Positions 32,632 to 42,172 of a DNA stretch of 64,000 nucleotides are shown in pieces. The stretch's first letter is position 1. Every line of letters begins with the position of its first letter. This stretch comes from Fimbriimonadia bacterium (GTDB taxonomy: Bacteria > Armatimonadota > Fimbriimonadia > Fimbriimonadales > GBS-DC): assembly GCA_026129765.1 (NCBI GenBank), contig JAHCHP010000007.1:83987-147986 (forward strand), in the 5' to 3' direction. A program made the translations under genes and the position numbers. Below the pieces are notes generated by a model. It did not search any database. It saw only the letters and a program-made list of their open reading frames with translations, and was not told where the DNA came from.

Positions 32632-35613
32632 ATGACAAGAAATTGGCTGCTCACCCTCATGTTACTCAATGCCCCCTTCACCTTCGCTCAAGACATGCAA
32701 TTAACTCCAGAACCCGTTACCGTTCGTCCGAACTTAATCATCAACCCCAGCTTCGAACAGATCGAGCGGGACATACTGCCGGGATGGGAATGGAATACAC
32801 GCGAAACCCTGGCGTCATTAAGCCTCTACTCGTCCGAAGCGGCAACAGGAGAAAGATCTATCAAACTTTCCAATCGCTCCCCATTCGGCATCGGCGCTTT
32901 CGGCGCGTTGGAGTATAAAGGCGGAGTGCAAGTCAAGCCGGGAACCGTTTACACGCTCAGCTGCCGTTACAAAAGTTTTACAGAAGGCGCAGGCTTTATC
33001 GCATGCGGTCAAAACCAACGCGCCCGGGTCACCTTCAAAAACAGTCAAGGCGCATGGCAGCGCGCTTTTATCACCTTCGCGACCACCCCCGACGAGGAGA
33101 ATCTTCCCCTGTTAATTGCGGTCGAAGCGCAGACCGACGCGCTTTGGGTCGACGATGTGAAACTGGAAGAAGGCGGTTCCATGTCCTATTTTGAGCCTCC
33201 GTCAGCCTCCGAGAAGCCTGTTTTCTTTTGGGAACATCCCTCCACTTTCTTTGTCAACAGCGATGAATGGTCTGCCACCGTGGAGATTTACACTGTGCAG
33301 GCGTTGACGGGCGCAACCCTCCAAGCGCAATGGGGCGATATACGCAAAGAACTGAAAGCCGATCTGCCAGCGGGACTGAGCCGATTGCGCTTCAGTCTGC
33401 CCGCGGGCGATAACCCTCAATCGACGCTGACCCTCACGATTGTTTCACCCGCAAAATCGCCCGTCCTGTTCCAGCGCGCGCTCACTTTAAGAACCACCAA
33501 ACAAGCCAAAGAGCAGCTGAACACTCTGAAGATGAGCGTCCCAACCCTGGAGGAGCAACTCGCTGCCCGCGAAAGCCGCGGCGAAGACACCGCTTATCCT
33601 CAAGCCACGCTTGCCATCATCAAGCGCTTTATCCCTTTCATCGAGCAAGACCTTCAAAAAAACATGCTGGAACGCGCCTTCACCCAAATCGATGAACTGT
33701 TCGTACTGTCCGAAAAAGTGCGCCTCGCAATGATTTCCAAGAGCGCGTTGCACTCAGTTCCGCGCTATCTCACCTCTCCCATTGAGATTAAAGATAGTTC
33801 CTTTATTGCGGAAACCCTGAACCCAGCTACCAAACAGCGCGAGCGTCGTCCCGTTTTCTTCACGGGGTTCGGGCATTTTGGGCAAGTCCGCAACGATTTA
33901 GAACTGTTCCCCCAGATGGGTTTCAATCTCATTCAGGTGGAGATGGGACCGCGCGACCTGTTCCCCGCCAAAGACCAGGTAGATAAAAGCGCGCTGGAAC
34001 AAGACATTCTTCCCCTCCTGAAACGCGCGGAAACAGCGAATGTGGCAGTCAACCTGTTGATCAGCCCACACTATTTCCCACAATGGCTGATAGACGAACA
34101 TCCTGAGCTGAAACAGCGGCGCGAAGGCTTCATCCAATTCAGCCCCTATGCGCCCGCAGGGCAGGAACTGCTTGCCCGGTATGCACGCTTTGTGGCAGAA
34201 ACCCTGAAATCTCAGCCCGCATTACACAGCATATGCCTGACCAACGAGCCGATCAATGTGGAAGACCCAGAATCGCCCCTGCAAAAGAAAGAGTGGCACG
34301 CTTGGCTTTTGAACAAGCACAAAAATCTGCTGAACCTCAACAGCCGTTGGAATACAAACTACCAAACTTGGGAGGAAGTTCCAGTTCCCAACGCGGAACA
34401 AAAACGCGCCTTCGCCGATTGGTTCATCTTCAATCAAGAGTGGTTCGCCGGTTGGCACAAACACATGGCAGACCAAATCGCGGAAGTGAACCCGATCCCT
34501 GTCCATGCGAAACTAATGACCTGGAACTTTTTCAACGAGTCGGAACAAGCGTTTGGGGTTAGCGCGGAACGGTTCGCGGAGTTTTGCCAGATCAACGGCA
34601 ATGATGCCGCCACTTACTATAGCTTTGATCCGGCAGCGCGATGGGCAAATGGTTGGATAATAACCTTGATGGGGCATGACCTCCAGCGTTCGGTTCGGAA
34701 AGCCCCCGTTTTCAACAGCGAAAATCATATCATTCGGGATCGTGAGACCCGCCCCGTACCGCCCGCGCATGTTCGCAATGCCCTGTGGCAGGCAGCGATT
34801 CATGGGCAGTCAGCAACCACTTTCTGGGTTTGGGAACGAACGGATGACCCGAAAAGCGACTTTGCGGGCAGTGTTCTACACCGCCCCGCATGTGTCGATG
34901 CTCTAACAAGAACCGCGCTTGACCTGAACCGTCTGGCATTGGAGGTGAGCGCGCTGCAAAATGCGGAACCCGACTTCTACCTGCTCTACAGTCCCTATTC
35001 GCTGGCGGTGCAAGGCGAAGAATATAGCGAAGCGTTGCAAAATCTCTACATCGCCGCGCAGATGACCGGATGGAAGTTAGGATTCGTTACGGAGCGGCAA
35101 TTGATCAATGGTTTGCAGTTGCCCCTCACAAAACCGCTGATCGTCTCCAATGCGCAATACTTACTGGATGAGACCCTCACGGCGATTCGCGAGTTCCAAA
35201 CGAAAAGCGGCAAAGTCTATGCGGTGGGCAGCGCGAACGGGCAGTTTGATATCTATGGACGCAAACGCGCCAATGGGGTTGTTGCCGAGCCTTTGCATAA
35301 AGCCGCGCGTATCTTTGGTCCCTTCTTGGGCGAAGCGATGGATAATGTGTTTGGGCGATTACCCTCCATGCGCCGATTTTTGCAACTGAAGACCTTAGAA
35401 AATAAACCTGTTTGGGGAGTCGCCTTCCGAGCCATTCCTTACGGTCAGGGGTTCATCGCGAATCTTTGCAACTATACCCGCGCGCCCATCACAATTCGCC
35501 TGCGTGACGCAGGAGATAAGCCCATCAAATCGAAAAATTTGTTGGATGGCGAACCGCAGAGTGATGAAATCACCCTGCCGCCATTAGAGCCAATGTTGAT
35601 TTATTGGGAATAA
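32632..35613 (+). CDS. Secreted GH42-like glycoside hydrolase with N-terminal carbohydrate-binding domain
   Basis: A 993-residue exported enzyme. The signal peptide MTRNWLLTLMLLNAPFTFAQ is followed by a CBM-like jelly roll (about residues 34-190; LIINPSFEQ, GERSIKLSN, LWVDDVKLEEGG). The catalytic (beta/alpha)8 barrel resembles GH42-type beta-galactosidases: FFTGFGHFGQV, the likely acid/base Glu539 in LTNEP and the likely nucleophile Glu697 in FNSENHII. The substrate may be a beta-galactoside or similar plant or microbial glycan. A TATAAT box at 32600-32605 and AGGAGG before ATG 32632 are present. The sialate O-acetylesterase follows 23 bases later, suggesting joint breakdown of an acetylated glycan. 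Confidence 0.78.
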   Translation: MTRNWLLTLMLLNAPFTFAQDMQLTPEPVTVRPNLIINPSFEQIERDILPGWEWNTRETLASLSLYSSEAATGERSIKLSNRSPFGIGAFGALEYKGGVQVKPGTVYTLSCRYKSFTEGAGFIACGQNQRARVTFKNSQGAWQRAFITFATTPDEENLPLLIAVEAQTDALWVDDVKLEEGGSMSYFEPPSASEKPVFFWEHPSTFFVNSDEWSATVEIYTVQALTGATLQAQWGDIRKELKADLPAGLSRLRFSLPAGDNPQSTLTLTIVSPAKSPVLFQRALTLRTTKQAKEQLNTLKMSVPTLEEQLAARESRGEDTAYPQATLAIIKRFIPFIEQDLQKNMLERAFTQIDELFVLSEKVRLAMISKSALHSVPRYLTSPIEIKDSSFIAETLNPATKQRERRPVFFTGFGHFGQVRNDLELFPQMGFNLIQVEMGPRDLFPAKDQVDKSALEQDILPLLKRAETANVAVNLLISPHYFPQWLIDEHPELKQRREGFIQFSPYAPAGQELLARYARFVAETLKSQPALHSICLTNEPINVEDPESPLQKKEWHAWLLNKHKNLLNLNSRWNTNYQTWEEVPVPNAEQKRAFADWFIFNQEWFAGWHKHMADQIAEVNPIPVHAKLMTWNFFNESEQAFGVSAERFAEFCQINGNDAATYYSFDPAARWANGWIITLMGHDLQRSVRKAPVFNSENHIIRDRETRPVPPAHVRNALWQAAIHGQSATTFWVWERTDDPKSDFAGSVLHRPACVDALTRTALDLNRLALEVSALQNAEPDFYLLYSPYSLAVQGEEYSEALQNLYIAAQMTGWKLGFVTERQLINGLQLPLTKPLIVSNAQYLLDETLTAIREFQTKSGKVYAVGSANGQFDIYGRKRANGVVAEPLHKAARIFGPFLGEAMDNVFGRLPSMRRFLQLKTLENKPVWGVAFRAIPYGQGFIANLCNYTRAPITIRLRDAGDKPIKSKNLLDGEPQSDEITLPPLEPMLIYWE

Positions 35614-35636
35614 GTCCATTGGAGGGAGAATAGTAA

Positions 35637-37076
35637 ATGATACGATGGTTAGGGTTGTTATTGGTTTTCATGAGTTGTGGGTGGACTGCCCGCGCAGAAA
35701 CGCGGCTGCACCCGCTCTTTACCGATCATATGGTGCTTCAGCAGAACAGCAAAGCGCCTGTTTGGGGCTGGGCAAATCCTGGCGAAAAGATTACCGTCAA
35801 AGGCAGTTGGAGCGCGAAAGCAACCGCTTCTGTTAAGGCGGACGAATCGGGTAAATGGAAAGTCATTTTACCCACAAACAAGGCAGGAGGACCCTATAAA
35901 GTAGAAGTTCAAGGCGAAAACTTAATCACTTTGAACGATGTGATGCTGGGCGAAGTCTGGATTTGTTCAGGTCAATCGAATATGGCATGGCCCTTGGGAA
36001 TCCATCAAGGCTTAACTCCGGTGGACAATGCGGAGCAGGAAGTCGCCAACGCGAATCATCCCAATATACGCCTTTACATTGTAGAGCGCGTTGCCAAAGA
36101 TGAACCTCAAGAAACTTGCGCTGGCAATTGGCAAGTGTGCGACTCCAAAAGCGTTCATGATTTTTCGGCAGTCGCTTATTTCTTTGGACGCCAGTTAAAT
36201 CAAACATTAAATGTGCCTGTGGGGTTGATTATGACCGCTTGGGGCGGCACCCCCGTAGAACATTGGACCAGTGAGCGCGCCCTGATGAGCCACCCCGAAC
36301 TGCAGGCAGGCGTGATGAAACGCAAAGCGCAACCCACCGATCAATTTGGTCAGAAACATTCGGTTCTCTACAACGGCATGATTGCTCCGCTGATCCCCTA
36401 TGCCATTCGGGGCGCGATTTGGTATCAAGGCGAGTCCAACGTAGGGCGCGCTTATCAATATCGGAGCGCATTTCCTCTGATGATCCAAAACTGGCGCGAA
36501 GACTGGAAACAGGGCGATTTCCCGTTCTATTTCGTTCAGATTGCGCCCTTTAGCGGCTATGGCGGACAAGGACTCAGCGCGGAACTGCGCGAGGCGCAAC
36601 TGATGACCTTGAGTATGAAGAACACCGGTATGGTGGTAGTCACAGACTTGACTCCTAATCTCGGTGACATTCACCCGTCCGCTAAGCAGGATGTAGGTAA
36701 GCGGCTCGCTTTATGGGCATTAGCGAAAACCTACGGAAAAAAAATGACCTATTCTGGTCCGCTCTATCGCTCTATGAAGATAGAGGGCAATAAAATTAGA
36801 CTCTTTTTTGACCATGTGGATGGCGGCTTAGCGGCGAAAGGTGGCGCGCTGACCGAGTTCCAAATCGCCGGTTCCGATCAACAGTTCCACCCAGCAACGG
36901 CAGTCATAGATGGTAAAACGGTGGTGGTCTATTCTGAAAAAGTTCCGAACCCTGCCTCAGTTCGTTTTGGATGGGGCGATGCCAGTGTGCCAAACCTGTT
37001 CAACCAAGCCGGTCTGCCCGCATCGCCTTTTAGAACCGACCAGTGGCTCGGAAAAACGATTTCGGTTAAATGGTAA
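35637..37076 (+). CDS. Secreted sialate O-acetylesterase-like SGNH esterase
   Basis: A 479-residue exported esterase of the SASA/SGNH family. The signal peptide ends near ARAETR (about residue 20). The nucleophile Ser114 is in ICSGQSNM, the oxyanion-type block in GAIWYQGESN, and the Asp-His pair in DIHPSAKQ. The N-terminal part (HMVLQQNSKAPVWGWA) is a conserved beta-domain of the family. It removes acetyl groups from sugars such as O-acetylated hemicellulose or sialic acid; sialic acid itself is unlikely in most environmental bacteria. It lies 23 bases behind the glycosidase, so the two form an exported glycan-degrading unit. Confidence 0.85.
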   Translation: MIRWLGLLLVFMSCGWTARAETRLHPLFTDHMVLQQNSKAPVWGWANPGEKITVKGSWSAKATASVKADESGKWKVILPTNKAGGPYKVEVQGENLITLNDVMLGEVWICSGQSNMAWPLGIHQGLTPVDNAEQEVANANHPNIRLYIVERVAKDEPQETCAGNWQVCDSKSVHDFSAVAYFFGRQLNQTLNVPVGLIMTAWGGTPVEHWTSERALMSHPELQAGVMKRKAQPTDQFGQKHSVLYNGMIAPLIPYAIRGAIWYQGESNVGRAYQYRSAFPLMIQNWREDWKQGDFPFYFVQIAPFSGYGGQGLSAELREAQLMTLSMKNTGMVVVTDLTPNLGDIHPSAKQDVGKRLALWALAKTYGKKMTYSGPLYRSMKIEGNKIRLFFDHVDGGLAAKGGALTEFQIAGSDQQFHPATAVIDGKTVVVYSEKVPNPASVRFGWGDASVPNLFNQAGLPASPFRTDQWLGKTISVKW

Positions 37077-37084
37077 AACTTTAT

Positions 37085-37114
37085 GAGGGAGAAGGTTAAA
37101 AAGACCTCTCCCTC
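37085..37114 (+). terminator. Hairpin after the esterase gene
   Basis: GAGGGAGA and TCTCCCTC form an 8-base-pair stem with an AGG/ACC extension inside. It begins 8 bases after the stop codon. No T-run follows, so termination strength is unclear. Confidence 0.5.
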
Positions 37115-37173
37115 AGCGAGGTGATTTACAAGAACCAGAAAGCCTATTGATTCGTATTCAGTCAGCCACATCC

Positions 37174-37200
37174 GTCATTCCCGCGAACGCGGGAATCCAT
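37174..37200 (+). repeat. Repeat family B (ATTCCC palindrome), copy 1
   Basis: TCATTCCCGCGAACGCGG followed by GAATCCAT is a palindromic REP-like unit known from many bacteria; dRS3 of Neisseria has the same ATTCCC-N8-GGGAAT core. A diverged copy is at 60273. It lies between convergent genes. Confidence 0.85.
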
Positions 37201-37278
37201 TAAAAACAGACACTCACGAAGGGAATTTTCATGAAATGCGTAAAAGAATGAATTCGTGCGAATTCTACTTTCACCCCC

Positions 37279-38355
37279 TCATTTCTTATCGGGAAGAATC
37301 AGATAAACGGTATTATTCGAAGCGCGCCATGCGTTGATAAGATTCTGGCGCGGAAACGTCTTCTGCACCGTTTCCCCTTTCTCCAGCCGCGCCCAAGGGT
37401 CATTTACTACCACATCCCCCGTTTCGGTGAAACCCACACAGATCACCAAATGCCCCTCTGAGCCGTCTTCCACCCCTTTTAACAATTTATACGAGACGGA
37501 GCAAATCACAGGATAACCATCCGCGATCCAGCGTTCCAAGTCCGAAACATCGGTCAAACGATCCACATACGCTTTTAAGCCCGGAAACGAGCCCACATAA
37601 GCCACATTGAAAGACCAATTGCCGGTACCGCCATTGCCCCAAGCGGGGTCATGCACCCCTTTGACCACTTCCGGCACGTCTTTATCCAGTTCGGGACGGT
37701 CCAAAACCTTTGCATAATGCGCCAACACCATCGAGACGGTTGTGGGACTGCACCAAACATCGCCCCCTTCGTAGGAACGCTGGCAGCGTTGCGGCACATC
37801 GATCACCTTGCCCCAAGCCTCGCGCGCGGCTGGTAGCGGAGCGCGCTCGCTGTCGTTGTTCCAAAAAGAAAGCGTTAACAACGATAATCGTTTCAGCGTC
37901 TCCTCGCTGCCCGCCGTCAAACGAACCTGCCATCGTTTCGCGGGGCGCTTCAACGCCAGCGTATCGGTCAACACATCACCCTCATCATCGGCTTGCTTGT
38001 TGATGCTCCGACGCGGAAACGGCTTCCCCGTCAACGACCACTCGCCCATATGATAAAACTTCGTTGCCCGATCCGGGTAGATCGCCTTGATTTCCACCTG
38101 CAGGTAATCCTCAGGCATGGGCGATTTCAAGTTCCAAGACAGAACCGCTTCGTGCCACTCCAGAAGCGACTCCATCTCCGGCGAAGTGAAGGTCCAAGTC
38201 CCCCTCTCCGTCTTTTGCGCTTGAAATTTTGAAAAATCGGCGATCATTTCGATGTGAGAACCTCGTTTGACGCGCAAAGCCTCTGTCCTGCCATCGGTCG
38301 ACGGCGCAAGGGCATTTAGGTTCAAAAGCAGGCTGATAAAGCAGGCAGTCATCAC
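37279..38355 (-). CDS. C39-like cysteine peptidase family protein, exported
   Basis: A 358-residue protein with a short hydrophobic N-terminus (MMTACFISLLLNLNALAP), likely a signal peptide. The C-terminal half is a papain-like C39-type domain: Cys in GGDVWCSPTTVSMVLAHY, His in GHLVICVGF, and Asp in VVVNDPWA. The N-terminal half is a beta-rich domain of unknown function (LLEWHEAVLSWN). Free-standing proteins of this type cleave small peptides or act as secreted peptidases; unlike C39 domains of bacteriocin exporters this one has no transporter part. It is monocistronic, between the esterase gene (convergent) and a divergent methyltransferase gene. Confidence 0.75.
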   Translation of the reverse strand: MMTACFISLLLNLNALAPSTDGRTEALRVKRGSHIEMIADFSKFQAQKTERGTWTFTSPEMESLLEWHEAVLSWNLKSPMPEDYLQVEIKAIYPDRATKFYHMGEWSLTGKPFPRRSINKQADDEGDVLTDTLALKRPAKRWQVRLTAGSEETLKRLSLLTLSFWNNDSERAPLPAAREAWGKVIDVPQRCQRSYEGGDVWCSPTTVSMVLAHYAKVLDRPELDKDVPEVVKGVHDPAWGNGGTGNWSFNVAYVGSFPGLKAYVDRLTDVSDLERWIADGYPVICSVSYKLLKGVEDGSEGHLVICVGFTETGDVVVNDPWARLEKGETVQKTFPRQNLINAWRASNNTVYLILPDKK

Positions 38356-38454
38356 ATTTCACAGTTCGCGTTAGGGCGCGCCAAATCCTGCAAACCCTCG
38401 AATTCTCCATAATAGATAGGGAAATATGCCCATCAAGAAGAATGTGAGAAACAG

Positions 38455-39918
38455 ATGATGAGCCGTAAAAACAAAAGCGAGGGAAAGCCGGATAATTCAA
38501 CACCGGCGCGTCTGCGGCGCAGGCGGTTCGGAGAACATTTGACTCCGATTGATATTTTCGAGCGATTGATCGCTCCCGATACCTTGACCAACCTTTATAG
38601 TTTCCGATGGGTTGACATGTTCGCGGGCGCGGGCAATTTGATTTTGCCGATACTGAGCCGGGTTCCGCCCAAAGATCGATGCGCCTTTTTTGTAGACCGC
38701 CTCTTTCTGTTCGATATCCAGCCGGAGATGGTAGAGCGCGCCGTTCAGAACGCAACCCATTATGGGATTCCCGAATCGCTTGCCAGAGAGAACATCCGTC
38801 TGCAAGATACCTTGAAAGAGTATCCTGAGTCGCTAATTCAAGGTCAGCTGCCGCTCTATCATATCACCAATCCGCCCTACCTGTATCTGGGCTACATCGC
38901 CAAGCATGCCGAAACCCAGTCCCACTTGCAATATTTTACCGGCGCGAATAGCGGCTATCAAGACCTATATCAACTCGCCATGATGAACGATCTGCGCCAT
39001 CAGATCGGGCGTATGGTCTATATCATACCCTCCAACTTTCTTTTCAGCGCGTCCGGCGCAAACAAGATTCGTAACGATTTTCTGCCCTATTACAATATCC
39101 GAAAAACAATCACCCTCGAATCAGATGTGTTTGAACATACCGGCGCGAATGTGATGATCTGTTTCTTTCAACGAAAGCCGACGCCCATTCGTGAGCCGCT
39201 GCAATTTGAAAGCTACAAAGTCCAGGTGAACGTTCAAAAGCGCGTTCACCATTTGAAGCCCGCCAATCATTACCGGGCAGGTGGAGAATTCGAGGAGTTT
39301 GTCCAACTCTACAAAGCGCGCAAACCGCCTAAAGTACGGTTCCATTTCCTGCAATCGGAAGTGGAGGCGAATCCGGGCGATCAGCCTCTGGAAGTGTTGG
39401 ACGCCAACCGATATGCGGACGGCGCGTATCAAACGCTGACCATTCACATTTCAGACTCTTTGAAGCAACGCGTTCTGGCGAACCGATTGTTCATTCGCAC
39501 GGTGGATACTGGTTCGCTGGACGGGCGCGCAGGTTTGTATCTGATCAATGAGGCATTTGGGGTACAGGGCATTTTAGTCACGAAATCACCCTATCGCACA
39601 CACCCGATTCATCTGTTCTTTGATCCTGCCATTCCAGAACAAGACCTCTTGCTTCTTCGCGACTATGTGAACCTGTTGCTTGAGCATTTTCGCGCTTTGA
39701 CCGATAGCGAGTTCTTAACAACCTACAAATACTCTGCCAGCGCATACACGCGCAAATATTTAGGGCTTTCCCAAGCAAAGGCATTGATCGAGACCTGTCC
39801 CCTGCTCTCGCTCTCCGATGATCAGAAAGTCACATTCCAATCGCTGGTCGCAAATCAAGAGGCAGACCAAATCGTGGCGTTTGTGAAGGAATTGACAGAG
39901 AGTTTCAGAAACTTCTAA
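38455..39918 (+). CDS. DNA N6-adenine methyltransferase-like protein, Eco57I/TaqI type (orphan)
   Basis: A 487-residue DNA methyltransferase-like protein. Motif X is in GEHLTPIDIFERL, motif I in DMFAGAGNL (residues 54-62), an acidic motif II in LFDIQPEMV, and catalytic motif IV is NPPY (139-142), the N6-adenine form. The C-terminal half has no obvious endonuclease motif and probably recognises the target. No restriction gene is beside it: an SDR gene follows after 8 bases and a peptidase gene is divergent. It could be a regulatory orphan enzyme or a leftover of a restriction-modification system. ATG 38455 and ATG 38458 are both possible starts. Confidence 0.82.
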   Translation: MMSRKNKSEGKPDNSTPARLRRRRFGEHLTPIDIFERLIAPDTLTNLYSFRWVDMFAGAGNLILPILSRVPPKDRCAFFVDRLFLFDIQPEMVERAVQNATHYGIPESLARENIRLQDTLKEYPESLIQGQLPLYHITNPPYLYLGYIAKHAETQSHLQYFTGANSGYQDLYQLAMMNDLRHQIGRMVYIIPSNFLFSASGANKIRNDFLPYYNIRKTITLESDVFEHTGANVMICFFQRKPTPIREPLQFESYKVQVNVQKRVHHLKPANHYRAGGEFEEFVQLYKARKPPKVRFHFLQSEVEANPGDQPLEVLDANRYADGAYQTLTIHISDSLKQRVLANRLFIRTVDTGSLDGRAGLYLINEAFGVQGILVTKSPYRTHPIHLFFDPAIPEQDLLLLRDYVNLLLEHFRALTDSEFLTTYKYSASAYTRKYLGLSQAKALIETCPLLSLSDDQKVTFQSLVANQEADQIVAFVKELTESFRNF

Positions 39919-39926
39919 GAACTATT

Positions 39927-40712
39927 ATGAACTTCCAGAACAAGGTGGTGTGGATTACGGGAGCGTCATCGGGCATTGGCGAGTCATTGGTTTATGCCTT
40001 TTCAAAGCAGGGCGCGAGAGTCGCGCTATCAGCTCGGCGTGAAGAGGAACTGAACCGGGTCGCAGGCGCATGTTCCACCGAAACGATGGTCGCGCCGCTC
40101 GATGTGACCGATTTTGAGGCAGTCAGAGCAGCGTCGGAAGCGATCTTACAACAGTTCGGACATCTGGATGTTCTCATCAATAACGCGGGCTTGGGACAGC
40201 GTTCGTTGGCGGAGGAGACCGATCTTTCAGTGGAACGGCGGCTGATGGAAGTAAACTTCTTCGGAGCCATTTATCCCACGAAAGCATTGCTTCCATCGAT
40301 GATTGCCCGTCGTGAGGGGCATATTGTGGCAGTCAGCAGCGTGTTGGGGAAATTAGGCACGCCGATGCGATCCGGTTATGCCGCCTCCAAGCATGCCTTG
40401 CACGGCTATTACGATTGCCTGCGCGCCGAGGTCTGGAAACACAACTTGAAAGTGACTCTCGTTTGTCCCGGCTGGGTTCAAACCAACATCTCACGATTCG
40501 CGTTAAAAGGCGACGGCTCCGAATATCAAATCATGGATGAGGGACAATCAAAAGGGATACCTGCGGATCTGTGCGCTGAGGGCATTCTGCGCGGGATTGC
40601 CCAAGGCAAAGAAGAGTTTACCATCGGTGGCATCGAGTGTTTGGGCGTACCGTTCAAACGCCTGCTGCCCGGATTATTCTCTAAGTATATTCGAAAAGCA
40701 AAGGTGACTTAA
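39927..40712 (+). CDS. Short-chain dehydrogenase/reductase (SDR)
   Basis: A 261-residue classical SDR of the DHRS7/17-beta-HSD-like kind. It contains the cofactor motif TGASSGIG, NNAG at LINNAGLGQRS, the catalytic Ser in AVSSVLGKL, and the pair Tyr-x3-Lys in GYAASKHALHGYYD. SARREEEL after the second strand suggests NADPH. The C-terminal FKRLLPGLFSKYIRK is basic and hydrophobic and may contact the membrane. The gene follows the methyltransferase by 8 bases, so they share a transcript, but no functional link is evident. It ends at a strong terminator. Confidence 0.88.
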   Translation: MNFQNKVVWITGASSGIGESLVYAFSKQGARVALSARREEELNRVAGACSTETMVAPLDVTDFEAVRAASEAILQQFGHLDVLINNAGLGQRSLAEETDLSVERRLMEVNFFGAIYPTKALLPSMIARREGHIVAVSSVLGKLGTPMRSGYAASKHALHGYYDCLRAEVWKHNLKVTLVCPGWVQTNISRFALKGDGSEYQIMDEGQSKGIPADLCAEGILRGIAQGKEEFTIGGIECLGVPFKRLLPGLFSKYIRKAKVT

Positions 40713-40716
40713 ATGA

Positions 40717-40752
40717 GAAACCGCCTCAAGGGGGGTACAATGAGGCGGTTTC
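40717..40752. terminator. Bidirectional rho-independent terminator
   Basis: GAAACCGCCTCA and TGAGGCGGTTTC form a perfect 12-base-pair stem with a 12-base loop. It serves the SDR gene on the plus strand and the E2 gene on the minus strand, which ends at 40782. Confidence 0.85.
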
Positions 40753-40781
40753 TTCGGGGGACGGGTCGGATAGAAGTCGTT

Positions 40782-42113
40782 CTATTTGAAGAACTCGAAG
40801 TTCTCTATAATCCCCTTCAATTTCTGCATGAACTTACCCGCATACATGCCATCGATAAGGCGGTGATCATAACTTAGGCAAAGATGCATGATCGGACGAA
40901 TCGCGATCATATCGTTGATCACCACCGGCGTTTTCACAATCGCGTAGGTGCCTAAAATCGCCGATTGCGGGTGATTGATAATCGGCGTGCCAATCAATGC
41001 GCCATAGCTGCCCGGATTGGTCAGCGTGAAGGTCGCGCCTTGAATATCCGCCACCCCGATGCTCTTATTGCGCGCGCGTTTCGCGATGTCTTCCAGATCG
41101 CGGGCGATATCCACTAAATTCTTCGTATGCGTATCCCGAATCACCGGCACAATCAAGCCGTCTTCGCCCTTTTCGCCCAATGCGACCGCAATCCCCATGT
41201 TTATATACTGCTTTACGACGATTTTGTCATCAACAATCGAAGAATTCATCATTGGATAGGCTTGCAGCGCCTCTGCCGTCGCCTTGACAAAGAAAGGCGT
41301 ATAGGTCAAGCGAACCCCATATTGCTGTTGGAAGCTCTCTTTATTCCTCTCGCGGAACTCCATCATCTTGGAGACATCCACCATTAGCACCGTCGTCACA
41401 TGCACTGCTGTATGGTAGCTATGCGTCAAGTGATCCGCAATCACCTTGCGCATACCTGCCAACGGAATAACCTCTTCACCGCCCTTCATGGCAGGCGCAG
41501 CGGCAGCGGGCGCAGAAACGGGTTGAGACACAGAGGCAGGAGCAGGTGCAGGGGCTGCCTGTTTTTCGGTAGCGCGCGCGGCGATGAACCGCTCCAGGTC
41601 ATTTTTCGTGATGCGTCCCGCCGCGCCAGAACCGCTGATGTTCGCCAAATCTGCGCTGGTTAATTGGTTATCCGCCATCATCTTGCGCACCAGCGGCGAC
41701 AACCGTCGTTCGGCATTCCCGCTGCCATCGGTCGAAACGGGTGACGCGCCGGCAGCATTTGTGGAACTGACCGCGGTGGGCGGCGCTTCTTCCGCGCCCT
41801 TGTAGAATCCCACATCGGGCAACGGGGGCGGTCCACTCACAGCAGATGCGCTATCGGCGGTTGCTGTCGCGCTGCCGCTCGCCTCAATCGTCGCGATCTC
41901 CTGTCCGACCGCGACGGTATCCCCTTCCCCCACCAGCAATTTTGAGATCACGCCCGAAGCGGGAGCGGGCAGTTCCGTATTGACCTTATCGGTCATAATC
42001 TCGACGATCGGTTCGTCCTCTTGCACACTGTCGCCCTCTTTCTTGATCCATCGGACGATGGTGCCTTCCACAATGCTTTCGCCTAATTCCGGCATGATAA
42101 CCGCAGTTGGCAT
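40782..42113 (-). CDS. pdhC: 2-oxoacid dehydrogenase E2 (dihydrolipoamide acyltransferase)
   Basis: A 443-residue acyltransferase that passes the acyl group from the E1 enzyme to CoA. One lipoyl domain carries the modified Lys43 in IMTDKVNTE. A long Ala/Pro linker leads to the peripheral-subunit binding domain (about residues 135-170, SPLVRKMM to GRITKNDLERF). The catalytic domain has His417 and Asp421 in DHRLIDG. The single lipoyl domain and sequence around the active site fit either pyruvate or branched-chain complexes. It is the last gene of a three-gene operon; no E3 dihydrolipoamide dehydrogenase gene is in the window. Confidence 0.93.
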   Translation of the reverse strand: MPTAVIMPELGESIVEGTIVRWIKKEGDSVQEDEPIVEIMTDKVNTELPAPASGVISKLLVGEGDTVAVGQEIATIEASGSATATADSASAVSGPPPLPDVGFYKGAEEAPPTAVSSTNAAGASPVSTDGSGNAERRLSPLVRKMMADNQLTSADLANISGSGAAGRITKNDLERFIAARATEKQAAPAPAPASVSQPVSAPAAAAPAMKGGEEVIPLAGMRKVIADHLTHSYHTAVHVTTVLMVDVSKMMEFRERNKESFQQQYGVRLTYTPFFVKATAEALQAYPMMNSSIVDDKIVVKQYINMGIAVALGEKGEDGLIVPVIRDTHTKNLVDIARDLEDIAKRARNKSIGVADIQGATFTLTNPGSYGALIGTPIINHPQSAILGTYAIVKTPVVINDMIAIRPIMHLCLSYDHRLIDGMYAGKFMQKLKGIIENFEFFK

Positions 42114-42172
42114 GCAGTCCTCCTTGAAATGGTGTCATTGCTCACTCGCGGTTCAGCAATGACGGTTACGAC

